Positions 43,100-51,265 of a DNA stretch of 64,000 nt are shown here, piece after piece. This DNA is from Bacteroidota bacterium (GTDB lineage: Bacteria; Bacteroidota; Bacteroidia; Chitinophagales; BACL12). Numbering within the stretch: position 1 is the first letter of the stretch; each line of letters starts with the position of its first letter. The stretch is from positions 224,214-288,213 of the forward strand of contig JADKEK010000009.1 in assembly GCA_016718035.1 (NCBI GenBank), read 5' to 3'. The position numbers and the translations under genes were made by a program. The notes under the pieces were generated by a model. That model saw only the letters and a list, made by a program, of their open reading frames with translations. It searched no databases and was not told the origin of the DNA.

Positions 43100-43987
43100 T
43101 TATTTCAGGTTAGGGTTAATTAAAACATTTAATTGCTGAGGTAAAATAGTAATGGTAAAATCTTTGTCTTTGTGCACTGTTTCACCGTCAATTTGTAAAT
43201 AGGAATAATTGGGTGAATTAATTTGTAACGCACTTGTTTTAAACGATTTAAAATGTCGGTTCACTTTATGCGTTTGTGTAAATACCTGCATAACGGCAAA
43301 AGGCACTTTCCACTTTGGGATGTCATCTACAATAATCACATCCATTAATCCATCACTTAAATTCGCATCGGGAGCCACCTTTACGTTGTAACCATATTGA
43401 TTGGAATTACAAACGTTAATCATAAATGCTTTTCCTGACATGTTTTTTTCTTTCGACTGCAGTGTATAATCAAACGATTCAAAGGAACCCAAACTTTTGA
43501 TGGCACTCCAGGCGTAGGTCATAAATCCACGTGTTTCTTCGCGACTAAAAACTTTTGCAACAAATGCATCAAATCCAATTCCTATCAGGCTGAAAAAATA
43601 TTCATCATTAATTTTACAAACGTCCATTTTACGGACTTTATAAGCATTGATAATTGCCAGTGTAGATTTAATATCAATGGAATATCCAAGATGCCTAGCC
43701 AACCCGTTTCCTGAGCCGCTGGGAATAATTGCTAAACAGGTAGAAGTGCCCATTAAACCGGTTGCAACCTCATTCACACTGCCATCGCCGCCGGCAACAG
43801 CAACTACATCAAAATTATTTTTTGCCGCTTCTGCTGCAATTTCTGTTGCATGTCCACGGTTTTCGGTGTACACGACTTCATAATCAAACCGGTCGTGGTC
43901 CAAATGCGCATTAATCAGCGCAGGAATTTTATCTTTTCGCTTTACACCGGCTACGGGGTTGATAATAAATAAGATGCGTTTTTTCAC
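43100..43987 (-). CDS. Diacylglycerol/lipid kinase family protein (YegS/DagK-like)
   Basis: The 295-residue lipid kinase has the conserved catalytic elements of the DAGK family: FIINPVAG at the N-terminus, AVAGGDGSVNEVATGL (nucleotide-binding GGDG) and IIPSGSGNGLARHLG. These enzymes phosphorylate diacylglycerol or related lipids using ATP at the cytoplasmic membrane. The gene overlaps the LtaS-like gene by 4 nt (ATGA), so they are translationally coupled. Phosphoglycerol transferases that use phosphatidylglycerol release diacylglycerol, so a recycling role is a good inference. The exact lipid substrate is not shown. Confidence 0.9.
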   Translation of the reverse strand: MKKRILFIINPVAGVKRKDKIPALINAHLDHDRFDYEVVYTENRGHATEIAAEAAKNNFDVVAVAGGDGSVNEVATGLMGTSTCLAIIPSGSGNGLARHLGYSIDIKSTLAIINAYKVRKMDVCKINDEYFFSLIGIGFDAFVAKVFSREETRGFMTYAWSAIKSLGSFESFDYTLQSKEKNMSGKAFMINVCNSNQYGYNVKVAPDANLSDGLMDVIIVDDIPKWKVPFAVMQVFTQTHKVNRHFKSFKTSALQINSPNYSYLQIDGETVHKDKDFTITILPQQLNVLINPNLK

Positions 43988-45909
43988 TCTGCAACTAATT
44001 TATTATTTATCATAACATGATGATGTGTTTGAATAATAGCTTTTAGCTTTTGCTCCATGGAAGCTGTAACATCCGGATATTCGAATAACAAATTCTTACC
44101 CATGGTACTATCCTTTTTATATTCATACAAACCAATGGCATGTCCGCCATTAAATTGAAGAAAATAATTGTTATCCAATATCATATAATCCGGTGTATGG
44201 AAATTATAGGCATATCGTTCGGCAGTAGTATCAAAAATGGAATTACCGAAAGCCATAAATTTTCCGCGGTAACCAACATAATCTAAAACAGTAGGCATAA
44301 TATCGGTTTGTTGCACTGTCATTTCTGAAGTGCCGTGAAACTCTCCATTAGCTTTATATACCACCATCCAAGTTGAATGTGCACCAACCTGTTCCTGATA
44401 AAATTCATGTTCGGGTAGTGGTGGTCCGGGATGATCTGCTGTTAAAATGAATAAGGTATTTTCATACCATGGTTGTTTTTTAGCTTCTTCAAAAAATTTG
44501 CGTAAAGCATAATCGCCATAAGCAACAACCTCTAACATTGGGATTTGTCCCTTTGGAAATTTACCAATATGTTGTTTAGGAACGGTAAATGGATGGTGAG
44601 AAGAAATAGTAAATATTTCGCTATAAAACGGTGCAGGTAATGTGCTCATTTTATTGGCTGTCCATTTTAAAAATGGCTCATCAAAAATTCCCCAGTTGCC
44701 ATCAAAATCTTTATCATTACCATATTCATTTCTTCCAAAATAACCCGTAAATCCTGCTTCTTCAGTAAATCTGTCAAATTCCATAGAACCATTATTGGCA
44801 CCATGAAAGAAATAAGAGGAATAACCAACTCTGTCGAGAATGGTTCCTATACCTTCAAAATCGTTGTGCTGATAAATAGAAGAAATAAAAGGTTCTCCCA
44901 TTAAAACTGGAATACCGGTTGTAACAGCAATAATACCTTGGTTAGATGATTTTCCATTCGAATACGCATTGGTAAATGTTAACCCGACACCCATCAATGA
45001 ATCTAAAAACGGCGTATAAGGCTGACCCGGATTAAAGTAACCGATATATTCTTTCGAAAAACTTTCCAGAATAATTACGCAAACATTTTCCGGTTGTTTT
45101 GGAGCAGGAATAGTATCGGGGCGTTTATAATATTTTACGTTGTCGTGAAAAATCTGAAATCGTTTAGATAATTCTTCAGGTTCAAAATATTTTGGTTCGT
45201 GCAATTCGCGATGACCAAATGCATAAATCACACTAAATGGTGTATTAATAATAAGCGAACTATATCGGCCATCTTCCACAACATTAGCCGCTTCATTTGG
45301 CGATAAAGGTTCTTGTTGAATGCCACCTCTTGCACCAATTACCCCAAACGTAACAATCACCAGCATGATGATTAATTGTTTTGGATAATGAATAAGTCTG
45401 GGTGATGGAACTTTTGGTGCGTTGCGATGTATTTCTGTTTTGCGGTATAAATATTCTACAGCCAATATCAGTAAAAAGGCAATCACAAAAATGATCCAAT
45501 AATCCTTAATCACCTGAGGTAAAATATTGGTATCACCGGTTAAACCAAGTTCATGTGCATCGGTGCGTTTTAATCCATATTCAAAATAAATCCAGTCCCC
45601 ACTTTCTAACAATAAGGCTAAACCGTTAAAGGAATAAAATAATATTTTTAAAATGCGCTGATAACGAGGCGTATCGAAATACGGATTAGGAATAACATGA
45701 AGAATAATAAAAATAATGTTCACGTAAATAATGGACGATACATCGTAGCGCAAACCATATCCCATAATTTGTAAAAATTCGCCGGGAGGAATGGGTGGAA
45801 ATAAATCCATGTTAAACACAAAAAAAAGCAAACGGCAAGCAGAATATAGAATTAATACTATACCTAATCGTTTTAATAAAATTTCAATATGAAATAATTG
45901 CTCTTTCAC
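43984..45909 (-). CDS. LtaS-like membrane sulfatase/phosphoglycerol transferase
   Basis: The 641-residue protein has five N-terminal membrane segments followed by an alkaline-phosphatase-superfamily domain. Motifs are VCVIILESFSKEYIG (metal-binding Glu), TNAYSNGKSSNQGIIAV with the nucleophile position occupied by Ser (Thr in Gram-positive LtaS), FFHGANNGSMEFD, and FILTADHPGPP near the end. The GTG at 45909 is chosen: a reading from 45930 would start at a TTG inside a -7 box (45928-45935). It likely transfers phosphoglycerol or phosphoethanolamine groups onto envelope glycans. It overlaps the DAG-kinase-like gene. Confidence 0.88.
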   Translation of the reverse strand: MKEQLFHIEILLKRLGIVLILYSACRLLFFVFNMDLFPPIPPGEFLQIMGYGLRYDVSSIIYVNIIFIILHVIPNPYFDTPRYQRILKILFYSFNGLALLLESGDWIYFEYGLKRTDAHELGLTGDTNILPQVIKDYWIIFVIAFLLILAVEYLYRKTEIHRNAPKVPSPRLIHYPKQLIIMLVIVTFGVIGARGGIQQEPLSPNEAANVVEDGRYSSLIINTPFSVIYAFGHRELHEPKYFEPEELSKRFQIFHDNVKYYKRPDTIPAPKQPENVCVIILESFSKEYIGYFNPGQPYTPFLDSLMGVGLTFTNAYSNGKSSNQGIIAVTTGIPVLMGEPFISSIYQHNDFEGIGTILDRVGYSSYFFHGANNGSMEFDRFTEEAGFTGYFGRNEYGNDKDFDGNWGIFDEPFLKWTANKMSTLPAPFYSEIFTISSHHPFTVPKQHIGKFPKGQIPMLEVVAYGDYALRKFFEEAKKQPWYENTLFILTADHPGPPLPEHEFYQEQVGAHSTWMVVYKANGEFHGTSEMTVQQTDIMPTVLDYVGYRGKFMAFGNSIFDTTAERYAYNFHTPDYMILDNNYFLQFNGGHAIGLYEYKKDSTMGKNLLFEYPDVTASMEQKLKAIIQTHHHVMINNKLVAE

Positions 45910-45927
45910 ATGTTGGTTTTCAGACCA

Positions 45928-45935
45928 CAAAGGTA
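45928..45935 (-). promoter_or_regulatory. -7 box of the LtaS-like/lipid-kinase operon
   Basis: On the minus strand TACCTTTG matches TAnnTTTG exactly, 19 nt upstream of the GTG at 45909. It covers the TTG at 45930 that a longest-ORF reading would choose. Confidence 0.6.
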
Positions 45936-46007
45936 ATAAATAAATAAGCCGTTATTTACAAGTATTCAGCGGCCGGAAAGACAATTAAGTTTCTTTAACA
46001 ACTAGAA

Positions 46008-46868
46008 TCAGGCTACAACAGCCTTAAAACTGAGGTCGAGACTTTTAACAGAATGCGTCAATTCGCCTACAGAAATGAAGTCTACACCTGTTTCTGCTAT
46101 TGCTTTTACGGTGTTCAGGTTAACGCCACCTGAGGCTTCTGTTTCGAACTGTTTATCGATTACTTTTACGGCTTCACGAAGTGCTTCCAGACTGTAATTA
46201 TCGAGCATAATGCGGTCAACACGGCCGGTTTTGAGCACCTGCCAAACCTCATCCAGATTGCGGGTTTCTACTTCAATACGCAGATTTAGTTCGTTGTCAG
46301 CCAAATATTGGTGCACGCGGTTAATGGCATTTTCAATACCTCCACAAAAATCTACGTGATTATCCTTAATCATAATCATATCGTATAACCCAAACCTATG
46401 GTTATGTCCTCCACCTATACGCACAGCCCATTTTTCGAAGGTGCGCAGTCCCGGTGTGGTTTTACGAGTGTCCAGTATTTTAGCTTCCGTATGTCTAACA
46501 GCTTGTACGAACCGATTGGTATTGGTAGCAATGCCGCTCATGCGTTGCATAAAGTTGAGCATGGTGCGTTCGGCAACTAACAAGGCCTGCACCCTGCCTG
46601 AAGCGGTTAAAACGATATCTCCCGGCTCCACTCTGGCGCCATCGGGAATAAAAATGTCAACCTCCAATTCGGGGTTGACATGTTTAAGAATTTGTTCTGC
46701 AAGTTCTACTCCGGCAATAATGCCCGGTTCTTTCACCAACAATTTTGCCGTTCCGGCAGCCTCATGGTCAATAGTAGCAAGTGTGGTGTGATCACCTTCC
46801 TGTATATCTTCAATAAGGGCTTCGTCAATTATATCGAGTAAATCCCATATAACTACGCTGTCACTCAT
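46008..46868 (-). CDS. nadC: Nicotinate-nucleotide pyrophosphorylase (carboxylating)
   Basis: The 286-residue enzyme converts quinolinate and PRPP to nicotinate mononucleotide in de novo NAD synthesis. Motifs include DIQEGDHTTLATI near the start, LNFMQRMSGIAT, LDTRKTTPGLRTFEKWAV, GGGHNHRFGLYDMIMIKDNHV and the C-terminal ASGGVNLNTVKAIAETGVDFISVGELTHS. All are characteristic and the length is typical. Its start overlaps the end of the DUF4783 gene by 8 nt, so the two are probably translationally coupled. nadA and nadB are not in the window. Confidence 0.97.
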   Translation of the reverse strand: MSDSVVIWDLLDIIDEALIEDIQEGDHTTLATIDHEAAGTAKLLVKEPGIIAGVELAEQILKHVNPELEVDIFIPDGARVEPGDIVLTASGRVQALLVAERTMLNFMQRMSGIATNTNRFVQAVRHTEAKILDTRKTTPGLRTFEKWAVRIGGGHNHRFGLYDMIMIKDNHVDFCGGIENAINRVHQYLADNELNLRIEVETRNLDEVWQVLKTGRVDRIMLDNYSLEALREAVKVIDKQFETEASGGVNLNTVKAIAETGVDFISVGELTHSVKSLDLSFKAVVA

Positions 46869-47262
46869 TATCGAATTTTAACTCCTGGATAACGAATTTG
46901 TTGTTGATTTTTTTCAAATACACATAAGTTCTGTAAGTGCCTTTACTGGTAACTAAATTACCAATGGCGTAATGTGCATTGTTTCCACCCGAATTACCTT
47001 CGTGGATAAAGCTGAACGAAGTTGGAGGGTTTTTAGTGAAAAAGTCTTTAATAATGGCTTCAGCCTGACTTTTACTATAAGCGCCTTCTTTGTTAGCGAT
47101 TTTTACTTCAACCGTATTGTCGAAATAGGTTGCCAACTCTTTAGAGTTACCACTGCTTATGGCTGCGGCAATGTTTTCTAAATCACCCGCTTTTGTGGCG
47201 AAAATCATAATCGGCACAATAAGCATTGTGATAAACAATCTGGTTTTTGAATTCTTTGTCAT
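46861..47262 (-). CDS. DUF4783 family secreted protein
   Basis: The 133-residue protein has an N-terminal signal peptide and a NTF2-like-fold pattern: LENIAAAISSGNSKELATYFDNTVEVKI, SKSQAEAIIKDFFTKNPP and NAHYAIGNLVTSKGTYRTYVYLKK. This matches the Bacteroidota DUF4783 family, small periplasmic proteins of unknown role that are often next to nadC. It overlaps nadC by 8 nt. No catalytic residues can be named. Confidence 0.85.
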   Translation of the reverse strand: MTKNSKTRLFITMLIVPIMIFATKAGDLENIAAAISSGNSKELATYFDNTVEVKIANKEGAYSKSQAEAIIKDFFTKNPPTSFSFIHEGNSGGNNAHYAIGNLVTSKGTYRTYVYLKKINNKFVIQELKFDNE

Positions 47263-47388
47263 GGTTGTACTAATTTGGTCAATGCTAAGGTATTGGCTAA
47301 AACCATACCAAAATTAGGAATTTTTAACAAAACTAATGTTTACCGGCGTTGATAACAATATACAAGCCCCAAAATGCCTTTTCTCTGC

Positions 47389-47396
47389 TAACTTTG
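47389..47396 (+). promoter_or_regulatory. -7 box of gpmI, directly before the start codon
   Basis: TAACTTTG matches TAnnTTTG; its last base is 5 nt from the ATG at 47401. That spacing puts the expected transcription start on or next to the A of ATG, so the mRNA should be leaderless. Confidence 0.6.
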
Positions 47397-47400
47397 TAAC

Positions 47401-48939
47401 ATGAATAGTGGTAAAAAAGCGATGCTCATCATAATGGATGGGTGGGGACATGGAAAAAATCCGGCAGCAAGTGCCATTGCGCAAGCAAAAACGCCTAATG
47501 TAAATAGTTATTACAACCAATATCCCAATGCAGAATTGCGCACCGACGGCGAATTTGTTGGATTACCCGAAGGGCAAATGGGCAATAGTGAAGTGGGACA
47601 TCTCAACCTCGGCGCCGGTCGTATTGTTTATCAGGAATTACAACGCATTTTTGTCGCCATTAAATCGGGCGAACTGGCAAATAATAAGCATTTATTAGCT
47701 GCATTTAATTATGCAAAAACGAATAATAAAAATATTCACTTAATCGGATTGGTGAGTGATGGTGGTGTACATTCACATAGTAAACATGTAAAAGCGTTAT
47801 GCGATATTGCAAAAGCAAATCAAATAGACAACGATAAATTATTTATTCATGCATTTACCGATGGTCGCGATTGTGACCCAAAAAGTGGAGCGGGATTTTT
47901 AAGAGATTTACAACAACATTTAAATAACAGTATAGGTACTATTGCCAGCGTGTGCGGACGGTATTATGCGATGGACAGAGATAACCGTTGGGAAAGAATT
48001 AAACTGGCTTACGATTTATTGGTAAAAGGAACAGGTAAAAAAACAACTGATGTTATTGCAGCTGTAGAAGCTAGTTATGCAGAAAATGTTACTGATGAAT
48101 TTATTTTACCGATTGTACATACCGATGCAGCCGGCAATCCGTTGGCAGTAATTCAGCCTGATGATGTAGTAATTTGTTTTAATTTCAGAACCGACCGCTG
48201 CCGGCAAATTACGCGTGTATTAACGCAGGAAGATTTTCCGGATTTGGGTATGTTTACATTACCACTCCATTATGTTACCATGACCAGATATGACCATACC
48301 TTTAAAAATGTTTCGGTGATATTTGAAAATGATGATTTAAATAAAACATTGGGCGAAATATTGTCGCTCAATAATAAACGACAAATTCGTATTGCAGAAA
48401 CAGAAAAATATCCGCATGTAACTTTCTTCTTTAGTGGCGGAAGAGAAAAAGAATTTGATGGTGAAAAAAGAATTATGGCTGCATCACCAAAGGTTGCCAC
48501 TTACGATTTACAACCGGAGATGAGTGCTTACGAAGTAAAAGACAAAATTGTAGCGGCAATTAATAATGACGAAGCAGATTTTATTTGTCTGAATTTCGCA
48601 AATGCGGATATGGTTGGACATACCGGTGTATTTTCAGCATGTATTAAAGCCTGCGAAGCAGTGGACACTTGTGTGGGTGAAGTAATTGCAGCAGCATTAC
48701 AACATAATTTCGCAATTATTTTAACAGCAGACCATGGCAATTCCGATTTTGAAATAAATGCCGATGGTTCACCAAACACCCAACACAGCACCAATCCTGT
48801 TCCGGTTTTTTATATCGATAATGCACCACAATTCACCAAATTAAAAAATGGCAAATTGGGTGATGTTGCACCAACAATTTTAACATTGATGGGATTACCT
48901 ATTCCTGCGGAAATGACCGGGGATATTTTGGTGAGTTGA
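47401..48939 (+). CDS. gpmI: 2,3-Bisphosphoglycerate-independent phosphoglycerate mutase
   Basis: The 512-residue Mn-dependent glycolytic enzyme interconverts 3- and 2-phosphoglycerate. It has the metal-binding IIMDGWGHG at residues about 9-17, the phosphoserine loop GQMGNSEVGHLNLGAGR, the middle segments FIHAFTDGRDCDPKSG and GRYYAMDRDNRWER, and the C-terminal metal site TADHGNSD. Length is normal. The -7 box lies directly before the start codon, suggesting a leaderless mRNA. The Mn requirement links it loosely to the metal importer in this window; that is inference. Confidence 0.97.
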   Translation: MNSGKKAMLIIMDGWGHGKNPAASAIAQAKTPNVNSYYNQYPNAELRTDGEFVGLPEGQMGNSEVGHLNLGAGRIVYQELQRIFVAIKSGELANNKHLLAAFNYAKTNNKNIHLIGLVSDGGVHSHSKHVKALCDIAKANQIDNDKLFIHAFTDGRDCDPKSGAGFLRDLQQHLNNSIGTIASVCGRYYAMDRDNRWERIKLAYDLLVKGTGKKTTDVIAAVEASYAENVTDEFILPIVHTDAAGNPLAVIQPDDVVICFNFRTDRCRQITRVLTQEDFPDLGMFTLPLHYVTMTRYDHTFKNVSVIFENDDLNKTLGEILSLNNKRQIRIAETEKYPHVTFFFSGGREKEFDGEKRIMAASPKVATYDLQPEMSAYEVKDKIVAAINNDEADFICLNFANADMVGHTGVFSACIKACEAVDTCVGEVIAAALQHNFAIILTADHGNSDFEINADGSPNTQHSTNPVPVFYIDNAPQFTKLKNGKLGDVAPTILTLMGLPIPAEMTGDILVS

Positions 48940-48940
48940 A

Positions 48941-49128
48941 TTGAAAGCAGGAATAAAAATATTTACAACTAATTAATTCAATTTACAGCTCCGAAGTTCG
49001 CAGGGTTTTACTGATATTTTATTTTTTTCGGGTGTAAGCAACCTGCTCGGACATTAATTTAATAGGATTTGTCCTAACCCATCGCATTTGTTAGAGGTTT
49101 GTAAGGGCGGATGCAATTCGCCCCTACA
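48941..49128 (+). repeat. Intergenic repeat, full copy (halves 1 and 2)
   Basis: Positions 48941-49050 recur with differences at 50645-50752 (half 1), and 49031-49128 recur at 50424-50521 (half 2). The 3' part contains GGGCGGATGCAATTCGCCCC, a short imperfect palindrome of a type common in Bacteroidota intergenic DNA; an inverted copy occurs at 50587-50610. The remainder of the gap 48940-49217 is AT-rich and holds nothing else recognisable. Confidence 0.75.
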
Positions 49129-49217
49129 TGTGGTTTTCATGGAATAATTAACCTAATAAATGTTAAAATTTTATATCCTACAGTACATTTCTCTTAAATT
49201 TATACCAAACCTTAAAT

Positions 49218-50381
49218 ATGAAAAATCCATCTAAAAAACGACTTACCGGTTATGGCATTACTGCAGCAGGTTTCCTGATTACTGGTAATGTAGCTGAAGC
49301 CCAAATAATTTATACCGATTTAGACCCAGATGTTGTAAAAAATTTTGGTGGTTTTACACCAAATTATATTTTGGATATTGATGCAACACCACCAATTGAT
49401 TTTTACTTCGGTTTAAATTTTGGCTCTATCGGTTGGTTTGGCGATAATATGGTATTTGCCGCACCTTGGTTTTTAGATGACAATAATGGTATAGCAGGAT
49501 TAGTGTATGATTATGACGGATTTTTTCCGGTCGGCATGGCAAGTCAACTTTCTAGCGGTGATGAAATTGGATACGGTTTAGATTTTGTTGGATTCAACGA
49601 TATTGCTAGTTCCTCTTACTATGGCCAAATGATATTAGGTGTTAATCCGGAATTTGCCGGTCAGGAAAATTTATGGTCGGACGATAATTCACCCCATTTT
49701 ATAGGATTGCGATTTACACATGCCGGTGCTATTCATTATGGCTGGGCACGATTATCTGTTGCACCTGGTTTTGCCGGTTTTACATTATATGATTATGCGT
49801 GGAATGCTGCGCCGGGCGAACCAATTATTGCCGGCGAAACAGGACTTGTTTCGTGTGACACTCCGGAAGCACTTGTTTCAGGTGCCATAACCGCAACTTC
49901 TGCTAAGGTTAAATGGTCAGCAATACCGGATGCTGCTTTTTATGAAATTCAATTTCGTATTGTAGGAACACCAACATGGAATACAGCACCTGTTGATGCA
50001 CCTAAATCATTTCGCAAATTAAGCGGACTTGATTGCTCTTCTAACTACGAATGGCAAGTGCGCGCAATTTGCACCGACGGTGGTGCATCTGCCTATTCAG
50101 ATGTGCTGTCGTTTACAACATTAAGTTGCAAAGAAGCATCTGAAACATCACTTGAACAACATCCAATTATTTATGCATCAGGTAAAGATATTTACATTGA
50201 TTTTGAAGCATTAAATGAAAAGGCTACTATTCAAATATTTGATTTAAATGGAAAATTATTATTGGAAGAAATAAGCATTGAAACAAATACAGTTATTCGC
50301 ACCAACTTGCCGGCAGGTATTTACCTCACGCATATTATCATAAACGAAGAAATGTTTACAGAAAAAATTGTGTTGAAATAA
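49218..50381 (+). CDS. T9SS type A cargo with fibronectin type III domain
   Basis: The 387-residue secreted protein begins with a Lys/Arg-rich start (MKNPSKKRLTGYG) and a hydrophobic stretch ending near NVAEAQ. Residues 28-210 (DLDPDVVKNFGG, PPIDFYFGLNFG, FIGLRFTHAGAIHYGWARL) match a domain often found in Bacteroidota secreted proteins with a YGWAR motif. A fibronectin type III-like domain (CDTPEALVSGAITATSAKVK to FTTLS) follows and is related to those at 27.5 and 29.5 kb. A short type A-like sorting domain closes it. The gene is bracketed by the intergenic repeats described separately. Confidence 0.82.
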   Translation: MKNPSKKRLTGYGITAAGFLITGNVAEAQIIYTDLDPDVVKNFGGFTPNYILDIDATPPIDFYFGLNFGSIGWFGDNMVFAAPWFLDDNNGIAGLVYDYDGFFPVGMASQLSSGDEIGYGLDFVGFNDIASSSYYGQMILGVNPEFAGQENLWSDDNSPHFIGLRFTHAGAIHYGWARLSVAPGFAGFTLYDYAWNAAPGEPIIAGETGLVSCDTPEALVSGAITATSAKVKWSAIPDAAFYEIQFRIVGTPTWNTAPVDAPKSFRKLSGLDCSSNYEWQVRAICTDGGASAYSDVLSFTTLSCKEASETSLEQHPIIYASGKDIYIDFEALNEKATIQIFDLNGKLLLEEISIETNTVIRTNLPAGIYLTHIIINEEMFTEKIVLK

Positions 50382-50423
50382 TTGTTTAAACTAATTTACT
50401 ATCATATACCCGAATATTTTTTC

Positions 50424-50521
50424 TGGCGTAAGCACCCTGCTCGGACATTAATTTAATAGGATTTATCCTACCCATCACAATTGGCAGAGGTTTGTATGGG
50501 CGGATGCAATTCGCCCCTACA
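50424..50521 (+). repeat. Intergenic repeat, half 2 copy
   Basis: Matches 49031-49128 with a few substitutions and ends in the same GCAATTCGCCCCTAC palindromic tail. An inverted relative lies at 50587-50610. Confidence 0.7.
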
Positions 50522-50644
50522 AACCGCTACCAATTGCTTAATTTGATAAATTTTAATTTTGCGAAAAACTGTCAGCATTTATATTTTGTAGGGGCGAATT
50601 GAATCCGCCCATATAAAATATAAATGATGACAACTGCGGAGTGA

Positions 50645-50752
50645 AAATTGAATGCAGAAATAAAAATATTTACAACTAATTAATTCAATTACTAAGTTCG
50701 CAGGGTTTTACTGATTTTAAATTTCCGGTGTAAGCAACCTGCTTGACATCGG
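50645..50752 (+). repeat. Intergenic repeat, half 1 copy
   Basis: Matches 48941-49050, including ATTTACAACTAATTAATTCA and GTTCGCAGGGTTTTACTGAT. The halves are therefore in order 1-2 before the T9SS gene and 2-1 after it. Confidence 0.7.
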
Positions 50753-51265
50753 AGGTTAAAATTATCTCGAGTTGCAGGGTTGAAATTTTTGTTTAAATTT
50801 TATTGTATATAAACAATCGATATCAATCGGGTTCATATCAATGTAATTAACCCGGGCCCTTTTTTTTTGGCCCCCAAAAAAACCCCCCCCCCCCCAAAAA
50901 TTTTTATAATAACACCCGCCTTTCTTCCCCCCCCCCCCCACACCATTTTATTTTCAACATACCCCAGAAAAAATTTTCCCCGCACAGTGTTTTGTGTTGT
51001 TATGTTACGTTACTGGTATAAATAAACATTAAATTACATGAGAACCTCCTGCTGTAAAATTAGCCCGGATCCACGATAGCTATCGGGATGGAGGCCAGGG
51101 GGGAGGATGAAAAATTTTTTAATTGAAGATTGATGGATTTGGGGATTTGGGGTTTGCGGCTGACGATGATGCCCCTGCCGGAATGGATAGCCGGTTGGGA
51201 AGCTGATTTGAAATGGGATGTTGATGCTCCAAAAAAAAATCAGCTTCCTTTGCGGTTATATGCGA
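50753..51265. other. Gene-free stretch with abnormal homopolymer runs
   Basis: No coding region was found here. Between about 50855 and 50940 there are runs of nine T, thirteen or more C and similar, in an order (GGGCCC, T-run, GGCCCCC, A-run, C-run) that looks like poor sequence or an assembly join. At 51074-51085 CGATAGCTATCG, within AGCCCGGATCC..GGGATGG, resembles the AGCCCG-containing intergenic element at 10.05 and 61.7 kb. Confidence 0.6.
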
